Position numbers and translations under genes: made by a program. From assembly GCF_009466385.1 (NCBI RefSeq), contig NZ_WIAQ01000002.1, forward strand, positions 62,001-126,000: a DNA stretch of 64,000 nt. Reading direction: 5' to 3'. Shown here in pieces: positions 28,404-37,327 of this stretch; the stretch's first letter is position 1, and every line of letters starts with the position of its first letter. The notes beneath the pieces are model-generated. The model saw only the letters and a list, made by a program, of their open reading frames with translations. It searched no databases and was not told the DNA's origin. The DNA comes from Peribacillus tepidiphilus (GTDB lineage: Bacteria > Bacillota > Bacilli > Bacillales > DSM-1321).

Positions 28404-29321
28404 ATGAAGAATAAAAAGTATTGGTTCCTTGGGATTGGTGTAGTAGGTGTTGTATTGTTCTTGTTGATCATGATGAATTTTCAATCTCAAAAAGAAGGAT
28501 CGAAAAAAGAAAATGATTTATTTGCACAATTATTGTTAAATATACAAGAAGGTAATAAAAATGAAGTAAAAAGATTGTTAGAACGTAACAGTAACATCAT
28601 TAATGAAGAAAAAGATGACTTAACGCTGCTTGATTATTCTTTAAGCTATCAGCAGTTTGATATTTCAACCTATCTAATAGAAAAAGGTGCTAAAACTTCG
28701 AATATAAAAGAAGAGCCTATTCTCGTTAGAATTGCACAGCATCTTTTAGATAGTGCCCATGAAACAAAGGGAAGCGTTGAATCTAAAAGAAAAATGCTTG
28801 AAACGGCTTTAGACAAGTATGGAAAAGAAATAAATCGAACGGATCAACAGAAAAATACAGCTTTGCATATTGCTGCAATAAAAGGGGATCCCTACTATAC
28901 AGAATTGTTATTGCAAAAAGGAATAAATACTGAAGCGAAAAATCGAGAGGGCAAAACGGCCTTTCATCTCGCAGTAGAATTAGGAAAAATAGAGGTTGTT
29001 AAACAATTATTGGCAAGAAACCCAAAGCTAATAGAAATGACCGATCAGTTAGGAGACAATTCGCTACTAATCGCAGTAAAAAATGGTCGACATGAAATCA
29101 TAAATCTTTTCATTCAAAGGAAGCCTGAATTAATAAATTCGTTCAACAATGATAATAGAACCGCTTTATCTATAGCATCAGAATACGGAGATGCGGAGTC
29201 CGTTAAAATTCTCTTGCAGCATAATGCCGATAAAAACATAAAGAGTAAAGAAGGAAAAACAGCTTTAGATTATGCGAAAAAATGGAACCATGAAGACATA
29301 ATAGAATTGTTACAAAAATAA
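28404..29321 (+). CDS. Membrane-anchored ankyrin-repeat protein
   Basis: 305 residues. One N-terminal membrane helix (about 7-25, WFLGIGVVGVVLFLLIMM), then about six ankyrin repeats from 45 to the end, such as NTALHIAAIKGDPYYTELLLQKG, KTAFHLAVELGKIEVVKQLL and RTALSIASEYGDAESVKILL. Ankyrin repeats bind proteins, so it probably presents a binding surface outside the membrane (N-in topology suggested by the basic start). The ATG at 28404 has GAAGGAATG upstream. It converges with the minor-pilin-like gene on the other strand. Confidence 0.85.
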   Translation: MKNKKYWFLGIGVVGVVLFLLIMMNFQSQKEGSKKENDLFAQLLLNIQEGNKNEVKRLLERNSNIINEEKDDLTLLDYSLSYQQFDISTYLIEKGAKTSNIKEEPILVRIAQHLLDSAHETKGSVESKRKMLETALDKYGKEINRTDQQKNTALHIAAIKGDPYYTELLLQKGINTEAKNREGKTAFHLAVELGKIEVVKQLLARNPKLIEMTDQLGDNSLLIAVKNGRHEIINLFIQRKPELINSFNNDNRTALSIASEYGDAESVKILLQHNADKNIKSKEGKTALDYAKKWNHEDIIELLQK

Positions 29322-29350
29322 AATCCCCTGCTGAGGGGATTTTATTTTTT
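29319..29350. terminator. Bidirectional terminator between ankyrin gene and minor-pilin operon
   Basis: AATCCCC (29322-29328) pairs with GGGGATT (29335-29341), with flanking A and T runs on both sides, so it works on either strand. It overlaps both stop codons. Confidence 0.85.
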
Positions 29351-30961
29351 CTCAATCCGATCGACAATAACAGTTAGTGAGTCTACTTTTGGAAGACCTT
29401 GTGCTTGATTAAGAAATAGTTTTTTATTGTTGCTTATAGTTAATCTTGAAGCATCTTTAGCATCATTCGGTTTAAAATCTAAATCACTTCCGTTGTCTTC
29501 TGTATTTCCTCTAAAACTGTTTACGGTCAAGTTGTTTTTTGAGAAAATTCCGCCATCTATCGTTAACAGAGAACCGACTGCATATATATCAGCTTTGGAG
29601 GAAGTATATAAATAGCCCTTTATCTTATTTTCATTTTTGTTCATGACGTCGATAAATTTATTTACCCGAGATATTTCAAGATCTCCTTCAGTCATAAGGA
29701 TTAAGACAGCATCTTCGTCATTCGTTGTATTCTCATCCTTACATTTATTCTGATAGCAAGTGATATTTACATTTTTTAACTTAGTAGATCCTAATACATA
29801 GATTACAGATTCAAAACTTAGCTTGCCTGTAATTTCTAGATTTCCAGTAATAAGGATATTGCCTTTTACGTCCATTCTATTTAGACCTTTGCTTTCAAAT
29901 CGGGCATCACCGTTAATAATAAGCCATTGATCAGATTTTAATTGAATATCCTCGGTATCGATATTAGCATCTCCTTGGTATAGAAAGCTCTTCTGATTGG
30001 AGTAACTGTCTAAGTTATTAAAATCGTTAATGATCTTGACTCCTTCACTAGGGTCTGAAACGGTTTTTTTATTTAATTCGCTTACAATGATGTTTGTTTT
30101 ATCTTCACTAGTATTGGATGATCCAAAGGAAAAAGGGGAGAAACCACTCTCCATCATTTTTTCACGAAATGTCTCATGAATATCTACGTCAACAAACTTT
30201 TCTTTTTCTGTTTTATATACTGCTGTACCTTCTGAATCCTTACTAAAAGCTGATTGAATATCCTTTGGGTTCCATTGTTTCCATAAGAAATCATTTTTTT
30301 TCCATTCATGATCATAGCAAGGTGTACCAGTTGATTCACAAAGGTAAATTTGGTCGCTTTCAACGGTTACCTCAACAGTGTCTTCTATGGCTGGGAGAGT
30401 TGTTTCCCTACTTTTTTTCACATTGTACTTATAGTTAGCCCAATTGCTTATATGTAACGATTCGGAGGCATAAATATTGCCTTTCAATAATGGGGAACCA
30501 TTCATTGTAAGATTTGCTCTTGATCCCAAAGCATATTTCAGAAAGCTAGGCATTGCTGTAATATAGATCTTTTGTTTATAAAGCGGTGTGTTGATGAGAA
30601 GTACTCTTGTATAATCTTCACTTCTAATTTTACCGATATATTCAGGTGATAAGGTCAGATTTTCAATGGTATATCCAAGATTACTAGAGTTGATACTAGA
30701 AAGAAAAGAATGTAACTTATCATCATATTCGTTAATGGGTAATGTGCTTAACGATTCACGATCGACAAAGCTTTGTATTTGGGCAACGGCTTCTTTTAGG
30801 TATGCCAGGGAACTAAGGTTGTCCGTAACCTCATCCATTCTAATTTCAGTTCTTTTAGCTCCTCCAATACTTGCTGTGATTAGCACAAGTCCTAATGTTG
30901 TAAAGATAACAAAAACAAGCATAACGGTTAATAAACTCGAGCCTCTTTCATTGTTAATCAT
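29342..30961 (-). CDS. PilX-like minor pilin or pilus-associated protein with beta-helix-like body
   Basis: 539 residues. The N-terminus MINNERGSSLLTVMLVF has a prepilin-type cleavage site (NERG then SSLLTVML) and a hydrophobic helix, as in PilX-type minor pilins, but the Glu at +5 of mature pilins is a Thr. The C-terminal half (about 330-510) has repeats like IINGDARFESKG, IKGNILITGNLEITG and LLTIDGGIFSKNNL that suggest a beta-helical fold. Last gene of a three-gene minus-strand operon with the PilW-like and PilV-like genes. The start ATG has AGGATAACT upstream. Exact function unknown. Confidence 0.7.
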   Translation of the reverse strand: MINNERGSSLLTVMLVFVIFTTLGLVLITASIGGAKRTEIRMDEVTDNLSSLAYLKEAVAQIQSFVDRESLSTLPINEYDDKLHSFLSSINSSNLGYTIENLTLSPEYIGKIRSEDYTRVLLINTPLYKQKIYITAMPSFLKYALGSRANLTMNGSPLLKGNIYASESLHISNWANYKYNVKKSRETTLPAIEDTVEVTVESDQIYLCESTGTPCYDHEWKKNDFLWKQWNPKDIQSAFSKDSEGTAVYKTEKEKFVDVDIHETFREKMMESGFSPFSFGSSNTSEDKTNIIVSELNKKTVSDPSEGVKIINDFNNLDSYSNQKSFLYQGDANIDTEDIQLKSDQWLIINGDARFESKGLNRMDVKGNILITGNLEITGKLSFESVIYVLGSTKLKNVNITCYQNKCKDENTTNDEDAVLILMTEGDLEISRVNKFIDVMNKNENKIKGYLYTSSKADIYAVGSLLTIDGGIFSKNNLTVNSFRGNTEDNGSDLDFKPNDAKDASRLTISNNKKLFLNQAQGLPKVDSLTVIVDRIEKK

Positions 30962-30973
30962 AGTTATCCTCCA

Positions 30974-31585
30974 CTAAAAACCAAATGAACTTTCAAGCTT
31001 GAGCGGCTCTAATTTCATTAAGGAGCCTTCTTGTGAATGCTGATCTGTTAGAATTAAACGAAGTTTGATTGTTCCATGTGAGCATATTGAAAAATCTGTG
31101 TTACAATCTCCAATTTGATCGAGGGTAATTTCTGATTTCTCCTCTATTTCGCTCTCGAGGTTCAACGTTGTCAATTTAGTTTTTTCTGTATTTAGCTGAA
31201 GAGGTGGATCTGTATTTTTTTGAATAAAAAAGTTGTTGTTTTCAAAGTAAAACTTGATTTCTGTTTCTATCGAATTCGGATCGTCTTCTACAACATATCC
31301 ATCCACTGTTTTTTCGTTTGCACGAACTAATTTAATCCCTTTCTTGTCCCCTTCTGAGTAACTTTCTACATACTTTGGTGCATTGCTATACATTTCATTT
31401 AAAATCATTGTTGCAATATAATCTGCATCATCTCTTAATTGTCCTTCAACCTGAATCTTTTGATACAATTTCAATCCTGTAATAAATACAGAATATATAA
31501 TTCCTGAAAAGATTGTAGCAATGACTAGAGTAAGTAAAACTTCTACGAGGGTAAAACCGCGATTAGAGGAAAGGATTTTATTCAT
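30974..31585 (-). CDS. PilW-like prepilin-type minor pilin
   Basis: 203 residues. Classic type IV prepilin leader: SSNRG then FTLVEVLLTLVIATIFSG, with Glu at mature position +5. The rest is beta-rich with no strong motifs. It overlaps the upstream minor-pilin gene by 8 bases and precedes the PilX-like gene by 12. In type IVa pili such minor pilins form an initiation and tip complex. The name is by position and leader type only. Confidence 0.78.
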   Translation of the reverse strand: MNKILSSNRGFTLVEVLLTLVIATIFSGIIYSVFITGLKLYQKIQVEGQLRDDADYIATMILNEMYSNAPKYVESYSEGDKKGIKLVRANEKTVDGYVVEDDPNSIETEIKFYFENNNFFIQKNTDPPLQLNTEKTKLTTLNLESEIEEKSEITLDQIGDCNTDFSICSHGTIKLRLILTDQHSQEGSLMKLEPLKLESSFGF

Positions 31586-32051
31586 TTCTTATCACCCCTT
31601 CAACAGTCGTTTCTTGATCAGACCAATGAACTTTAACCTTTAAAGGGATCAGATAGGATTTTAAGTTTGGATCTTGATGGCTTTCAATGGTGACAGTGGC
31701 AGAATATGTTACATTATTCACAACAGTTTCCAAAATTTGTGAACAATTTCCGACAAATACATCTTCATCCCCGAGTTGATCATTACAATTAGCTTTAGTC
31801 AGTTCTTTCGTTGTTGAAGAGTCCAGATATTTCTTTTGTAGTTTTTCAAAATCTTGTCGTTCCATATAGTAGAGTACATTTCTAGCAACATTGATTCCTA
31901 CTGTTTTGCTTTCATTTCTTTCTGTATAATCATATGCTTGGGAAAAGAATCCCATAATGGAAATAAAAATAAACCCTAATATTGTCACAGATAAAAGTAC
32001 TTCTATAAGACTAAGACCTTTATCATTATTCATAATATTGTTTGTTTTCAT
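31578..32051 (-). CDS. PilV-like prepilin-type minor pilin
   Basis: 157 residues from ATG at 32051. The leader NNDKG then LSLIEVLLSVTILGFIF is a type III (prepilin) signal with Glu +5. RBS AGAAGG lies 8 bases before this ATG; an upstream in-frame TTG at 32069 contains the RBS. First gene of the minus-strand operon and divergent from the main pilus operon. A -10-like TATAAT is at 32083-32088 (minus strand) but its -35 is poorly spaced. Confidence 0.78.
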   Translation of the reverse strand: MKTNNIMNNDKGLSLIEVLLSVTILGFIFISIMGFFSQAYDYTERNESKTVGINVARNVLYYMERQDFEKLQKKYLDSSTTKELTKANCNDQLGDEDVFVGNCSQILETVVNNVTYSATVTIESHQDPNLKSYLIPLKVKVHWSDQETTVEGVIRNE

Positions 32052-32175
32052 TTCGACGCCTTCTTTCAAAATACATAACTTTATTATACAATACTTAATA
32101 GTTGATTTATGACAATTATCACGGGTAAATGTTACTAAGTTGCTTCAATTTTATGTCGTAAGGCGAGGTGAAAAT

Positions 32176-33486
32176 TTGGAAGAACTTTTAATGGTATTCA
32201 TTTCAGTACTCATATTGATTCCTGTGATGTATATCGTTCCTTTAGGGCTGTCCTTTAAAGGGAAGATTGTTTTAATGACCTGTAGCTTTTTTGTTTCTGT
32301 TGTCTTGATTTTTTCAAAAGCTATTATTCAAATGTGGCAATTAATCCTGCTGGCAGTAGCTTTATTATTGCTTTTTTCTATTTTTTTGAACAAAAAGTTT
32401 TTAATTTTTGAAAAAAATATTCAGACGGATTCACTCAATGATTCATATAAAAATGATTCCGGCTCTTCCGAAAATGATCGTTTAATTAATAGGAACCAGT
32501 CTAAAGAAGATTCAGTTGTAAACATTGATACAGATAAGAAAGAATTTGCTAGTAGTGAGGGTAATAAAGAAGATCATCTTTTACTAGAAAATGAAAAAGA
32601 TCATCTTTTAGTGGATCAAACACCTCAACCTGATAATGATTATATTGAACCTTTTGAACCTTTGATAAACTTTGAGCAAGCAATGGGAAAATCGAGCGAA
32701 GCTTCTGAATTAAATCAGTCAGAAGAAATGAGTTTAGTCCATTCGTTTATTGAAACAATCGAACCAAATAAAGAACATTTAGAATTGCAACCACTAGAAG
32801 AAATTAGTGAGATCAATCATGCAACCGAAACATCTGAAACAAGTAAAAATCAAGACCATGATTACATACAAGCTGAACTCGAAGAATTAGACTTTCTATC
32901 TGAGAGATCCATTTTACTAGATGAGATGAATGAGGAAACTAATTCTTCATCTGAAAAGGATCATTTGAATTATATGTCTGAAATTGAATCCATATTAAAC
33001 GACGATGAGTTTGTTTCTTCAGATTTAGAGGAAATATCAAGTTCAGCCCCTATTACATTTGAGGAAAAAGATGAACGAACACTAGAAATGATAGAGGGAG
33101 CAGTAGAACACCAGGAAGAAGATTTTATTTCAAACCCATTTAATAGTCAAACAGCTGTAAATGATCTTCAATCTTTAAATGAACCAGAAGATTCCTTTAA
33201 AGAATATCTATTGGAGATTATGCTTAGCCAAGTAAAGCAAAAACAAAAATCTATGACACCTAAAGAATATGAACAGCTTATCAAGGATCATTTAACAGAA
33301 GATCTGCCTGATCAAACCTATTTCCTTTTTGCAAGAGAGCTGATTGATCATTTTATTAGACAGCGAGATTTATTCAAACTAGAGGCGTTGCTCTTAACAT
33401 TAATGGAGAAATATAAAAAATATCCTATTCTTTTTATACAGCTTGAATATCTCTATAATCATTATGTTTTAAAACAAACTAGTTAA
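32176..33486 (+). CDS. Acidic membrane protein, first gene of the type IV pilus operon
   Basis: 436 residues. Three hydrophobic segments lie near the N-terminus (about 5-80), followed by a long acidic, low-complexity region (about 90-330), and a C-terminal helical part (LLEIMLSQVKQKQKSM, LTEDLPDQTYFLF, LEALLLTLMEKYKKY) that looks like TPR-like helices. The TTG at 32176 has GAGGTGA upstream and gives MEELLMVF; an ATG at 32191 is an alternative and the open frame goes up to 32140. No known domain is recognised. It is followed after 35 bases by the PRC-barrel gene. Confidence 0.6.
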   Translation: MEELLMVFISVLILIPVMYIVPLGLSFKGKIVLMTCSFFVSVVLIFSKAIIQMWQLILLAVALLLLFSIFLNKKFLIFEKNIQTDSLNDSYKNDSGSSENDRLINRNQSKEDSVVNIDTDKKEFASSEGNKEDHLLLENEKDHLLVDQTPQPDNDYIEPFEPLINFEQAMGKSSEASELNQSEEMSLVHSFIETIEPNKEHLELQPLEEISEINHATETSETSKNQDHDYIQAELEELDFLSERSILLDEMNEETNSSSEKDHLNYMSEIESILNDDEFVSSDLEEISSSAPITFEEKDERTLEMIEGAVEHQEEDFISNPFNSQTAVNDLQSLNEPEDSFKEYLLEIMLSQVKQKQKSMTPKEYEQLIKDHLTEDLPDQTYFLFARELIDHFIRQRDLFKLEALLLTLMEKYKKYPILFIQLEYLYNHYVLKQTS

Positions 33487-33521
33487 ATATGAAAAATAAT
33501 AAGTTGGATGTGGTGAAAAAA

Positions 33522-34277
33522 ATGAAAAACAGTAGTCAAGTTATAGGATTACCAATTATTAGTATTGCAGAAGGAGAAGAAATCGGAATTGTAAAATCAT
33601 TAGTTGTCAACCCAGAAAAAGGGTCTGTTGATTTTCTAACAATTGAGCATGAAGATTGGCAAGTCAGTGTAAAAGCTATACCTTTCAAAAAGGTTATTGG
33701 GATCGGAGAATATGCTGTTACAGTTGAACATGGGAATGCAGTGATTGATCTAAATGAAATACCAATTGCGAACCAATTAGTAAACAAAAAAATCAAAATT
33801 ATTCATGCGAAAGTAATGACTCGTAAGGGAGAACTTCTAGGAGAAGTAACGGAATATTACTTGGATGAAGAGAATGGACATATTAATGGCATGACGATAA
33901 AAACTCCATCTAATGAAGTCGTTTTGCCTGCTGAACAGGTATTGACATTTGGTAGAGATATTATTGTTGTAAAAGAGGATGCACCTTTTCATTTTGTGAA
34001 TGATGCATCAGATTTATTACATACAACAGATGTGGAAGTGGCCGCATCTGCTGATGTTGAAATAACAGGTATGATTTCTGAATTAGAAGTGGAAGAAGCA
34101 CTTAAAGAAAAGCAGGTAGAGATTTTATATGGAAAAACCGTTTCGAAAGATATTTTCGATCGAAATGGAAACATGCTATTTGCGAAAGGTACGATTCTTA
34201 CTAAGGAAGACATCTTAAAAGCCCAGCAAGAAGGTCCGAGTGTAATGGTGGAATTATCTATGAATGTTGATGCTTAA
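33522..34277 (+). CDS. PRC-barrel domain protein in the pilus operon
   Basis: 251 residues with at least two PRC-barrel-like parts: IGLPIISIAEGEEIGIVKSLVV (about 6-30) with DFLTIEHEDW, then IHAKVMTRKGELLGEVTEYYLDEENGHING (about 95-135). A less conserved third part ends in VSKDIFDRNGNMLFAKG. PRC barrels in Bacillus (YlmC/YmxH, and RimM) act as small protein-binding or RNA-processing modules. The start ATG at 33522 was chosen over 33489 because that has no RBS. It may be a cytoplasmic regulator or adaptor; no direct evidence. Confidence 0.7.
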   Translation: MKNSSQVIGLPIISIAEGEEIGIVKSLVVNPEKGSVDFLTIEHEDWQVSVKAIPFKKVIGIGEYAVTVEHGNAVIDLNEIPIANQLVNKKIKIIHAKVMTRKGELLGEVTEYYLDEENGHINGMTIKTPSNEVVLPAEQVLTFGRDIIVVKEDAPFHFVNDASDLLHTTDVEVAASADVEITGMISELEVEEALKEKQVEILYGKTVSKDIFDRNGNMLFAKGTILTKEDILKAQQEGPSVMVELSMNVDA

Positions 34278-34297
34278 GTGGTAAAGGAGCGTAACAG

Positions 34298-35617
34298 TTG
34301 AGGAACTCCAAATTATTCATCATATTTTTAACCATGCTTGTGTTAACCATATATATGTATAGCTTTTCACAACTTGGAGCGCACGCGTATGAGCATTTTT
34401 TTAAAGAACCTAATACATTCCCTAAGGGAACAACTATAGGAATGAATTCGATTGCTCAAAAAACACCTCAACAAATAAAAGAAATTGTTAAAGAGTCAAT
34501 AAGTAATTGGACTCATTCGACAGTGATTGAATTTCATTTTAAAGAAAAAAAGTATGAAGCAAAAAAGAGCTTAATTCGGTTCGATGAAGAAGCTACTATT
34601 GCAGCGATCAAGCCAGGCGAGAAAAATAAGTTTATCGTGTCTATTGATGAAGAGGATCTAAGAAATGAGCTGGGAAATCTGTCTGGGAAACTATTAGATG
34701 AGAATCTAGATATTGATAAACTAGTAGAGGATTTAAAAGCTGTCTCTCTATTAGCTGAAGCAGGAACTTATTCGTTTTTTGTTGAAAATTATCTTCCTAA
34801 TCATGCTAGTGGTGAAAGTGTACTTTCAAAAGCAACGATCGATATAAAGGGGTATGAACAAGAAATTCATCGTTTTGCATCAAAATTTTCTCGGATTGAA
34901 ATCAAACCAAAGAGTCATTTCTCTTTTTTATCGTTTTTAGAAAAAAACAAAGTGAATAAATTAACCGATGAGGCTCAAAGCAGGATTGCTTCAGGCATAT
35001 ATGAAGTCATTTTACCGACCAATTTTTTAATGATTGAGCGACATATTAGCCCTGAACTTCCTGACTATGCAAAGCTAGGTTTTGAAGCAAATATAAGCAA
35101 GGATCTGAACCGAGATTTCGTATTTGCCAATATAAATGAAAGGCCATTTGCATTTGAATTTTCTGTTGAAAAATCTTCTTTAGTCATTTTGTTAAAGGGC
35201 AGCCCTTTTTTGTATCGATATAATCTGAAGAAGGAAGAAAGTACTTTCCCTCCTAAAACGATTGTTCACTTTGATCCTAAACTTAATTATGGGGAGTTCA
35301 AAGTCGCTTTCGCTGGAGAAGATGGAAAAATGATAAAAATCATGAGAGATGTATTCGATGAATATGGGAACTTCTTAAAAAGAGAAAATATTTCAGAGGA
35401 TTTCTATCCACCAAAACATAAAATGGAAGTACACAGTTTGAAACTTCCACCTGAAGAAACCGAATCTCCGGATGATCCGAACAAGAATCCTACGGGTGAT
35501 AAGGAACTTCCCGAAGGTGATCTACAGGACCCATCATCGGATGATCAAACTGAAATAGAGGAAGAGAATAATGAATCGTTCCCTTCAGATACTCCGATCG
35601 ATCATAATGTGGAATAA
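34298..35617 (+). CDS. VanW-like surface protein in the pilus operon
   Basis: 439 residues with an N-terminal membrane anchor (about 6-25) and an extracellular part. Residues about 215-300 recall the VanW family (FSFLSFLEKN, then ILPTNFLMIERHISPELPDYAKLGFEANI, then FVFANINERPFAFEFSVE) but lack the usual GGGICQVSTT-type motif. The C-terminus is a low-complexity acidic/proline tail. The TTG at 34298 follows AAAGGAG. VanW-like proteins occur with peptidoglycan-related functions in Bacilli; here it may help the pilus through the wall, by inference. Confidence 0.6.
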   Translation: MRNSKLFIIFLTMLVLTIYMYSFSQLGAHAYEHFFKEPNTFPKGTTIGMNSIAQKTPQQIKEIVKESISNWTHSTVIEFHFKEKKYEAKKSLIRFDEEATIAAIKPGEKNKFIVSIDEEDLRNELGNLSGKLLDENLDIDKLVEDLKAVSLLAEAGTYSFFVENYLPNHASGESVLSKATIDIKGYEQEIHRFASKFSRIEIKPKSHFSFLSFLEKNKVNKLTDEAQSRIASGIYEVILPTNFLMIERHISPELPDYAKLGFEANISKDLNRDFVFANINERPFAFEFSVEKSSLVILLKGSPFLYRYNLKKEESTFPPKTIVHFDPKLNYGEFKVAFAGEDGKMIKIMRDVFDEYGNFLKRENISEDFYPPKHKMEVHSLKLPPEETESPDDPNKNPTGDKELPEGDLQDPSSDDQTEIEEENNESFPSDTPIDHNVE

Positions 35618-35655
35618 TGTGTGAATGAAAATTTTATGAAAAGCGAGGAATCGCG

Positions 35656-37317
35656 ATGCCACAAAACCGAAAAAGGTTAGGAGATTTGCTCGTTGAAGCT
35701 GGCTTAATTTCTAAAGATCAGCTTCAAATTGCATTGAAAGAAAAGAGTTCATCTCAAAAGCTTGGGGATGTCCTTTTACAACGAGGCTATATAACGGAAC
35801 AGCAACTAATTGAAGTATTGGAATTTCAGTTAGGTATTCCACATGTTAGTTTATATCGATATCCTTTTGACAGGAAGTTATTCAACCTCGTGCCTAAAGA
35901 AACAGCCAAAAGAAATTTATTAATTCCATTAAAAAAAGATGGGAACAAGCTTTTTGTTGCAATGGCAGATCCAATGGACTTCTTTGCAATTGACGATTTA
36001 AGATTGTCGACAGGTTTTCAGATTGAGACGGCCATTGCAACCAAAGATGACATATTAAGAGCCATTTCTAAGTATTATGATACGGAAGACGGGTTTGAGG
36101 AATTAATAGGAGATCTACCTGTAGCGGAGAACGAACAAGAAGACAAAATAACAGATCAAGACTCGCCAATTGTAAGATTAGTCAATCAATTAATAGCTAA
36201 TGCTGTTACCCAAAAAGCTAGCGATATTCATATCGATCCCCATGAAACAAAAGTGGTAATAAGATATCGTGTTGATGGAGTGCTCCGTAATGAAAAAACA
36301 CTTCCAAAGAACATGCAAAGCGTATTAACAGCTAGAATAAAAATTATGGCTAATCTTGATATTACTGAACACCGTATTCCTCAGGATGGAAGAATCAAAA
36401 TCAATTTAGATTTTCATCCTGTCGATTTGCGTGTTTCAACCTTGCCTACCGTTTTTGGAGAAAAAATCGTCATGCGTATTCTCGACCTCGGAAGCTCCTT
36501 GAACGATATTAACAAGCTCGGATTTAACAAAATAAACTTACAGCGCTTTACGAATATGATTGAACAACCTACAGGAATTGTACTGATTTCTGGACCTACC
36601 GGTTCAGGAAAGTCATCTACCTTGTATGCTGCTCTCAATAAATTAAACAGTGAAGAAGTGAATATTATAACGGTTGAAGATCCGGTAGAGTATCAGCTTG
36701 AAGGAATTAACCAGATTCAAGTCAACCCAAACGTAGGAATGACGTTCGCCGCTGGTTTGAGATCTATTTTAAGACAGGATCCAAACATTATTATGGTTGG
36801 GGAAATTCGTGACAAAGAAACTGTGGAAGTGGCAATAAGAGCAGCATTAACAGGACATCTCGTCTTAAGTACGATCCATACGAATGATTCTTTAGGTACG
36901 GTTACTCGACTTATTGATATGGGTGTGGAGCCATTCTTGGTAGCTTCTGCATTAAGTGGAGTGGTGGCACAAAGATTAGTAAGGAGAGTTTGTAGGGATT
37001 GTGCAGTACAGGAGGCTCCAACGAAGAGAGAAATTGAAATCTTTGCAAGACGAGGGATGAAAATAGAAAGGATCCATCGTGGAAAAGGTTGTTCTTCTTG
37101 TAATATGACGGGTTATAAAGGACGTATTGCTATTCATGAGATTCTAGTCATTAATGATGAAATGAGAAGAGTCATAATGGATAATGAGTCTCTAACTAGA
37201 TTAAGAGAATTAGCGATCAAGCATAAAACGATCTTTCTAATTGATGATGGTTTACTTAAGGTTAAACAAGGATTAACAACGACTGAAGAAGTGTTAAGAG
37301 TAGCTGTACTGGAATAG
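35656..37317 (+). CDS. pilB: PilB, type IV pilus extension ATPase (GspE family)
   Basis: 553 residues. N-terminal GspE/PilB MshEN-type domain (about 1-150), then a secretion-ATPase core with Walker A GPTGSGKSS (about 313-321), Walker B-type DPNIIMVGEIRD, the His box HLVLSTIHTND and a C-terminal zinc-binding set of four cysteines (446, 449, 479 and 482). It polymerises pilin. It is followed by the retraction ATPase pilT. Confidence 0.93.
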   Translation: MPQNRKRLGDLLVEAGLISKDQLQIALKEKSSSQKLGDVLLQRGYITEQQLIEVLEFQLGIPHVSLYRYPFDRKLFNLVPKETAKRNLLIPLKKDGNKLFVAMADPMDFFAIDDLRLSTGFQIETAIATKDDILRAISKYYDTEDGFEELIGDLPVAENEQEDKITDQDSPIVRLVNQLIANAVTQKASDIHIDPHETKVVIRYRVDGVLRNEKTLPKNMQSVLTARIKIMANLDITEHRIPQDGRIKINLDFHPVDLRVSTLPTVFGEKIVMRILDLGSSLNDINKLGFNKINLQRFTNMIEQPTGIVLISGPTGSGKSSTLYAALNKLNSEEVNIITVEDPVEYQLEGINQIQVNPNVGMTFAAGLRSILRQDPNIIMVGEIRDKETVEVAIRAALTGHLVLSTIHTNDSLGTVTRLIDMGVEPFLVASALSGVVAQRLVRRVCRDCAVQEAPTKREIEIFARRGMKIERIHRGKGCSSCNMTGYKGRIAIHEILVINDEMRRVIMDNESLTRLRELAIKHKTIFLIDDGLLKVKQGLTTTEEVLRVAVLE

Positions 37318-37327
37318 AGGTGAAAAT

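Noticed and set aside
32083-32110. Promoter of the minus-strand minor-pilin operon
   Set aside because: TATAAT is present but TTGTCA is 21 bases away; not enough to call.
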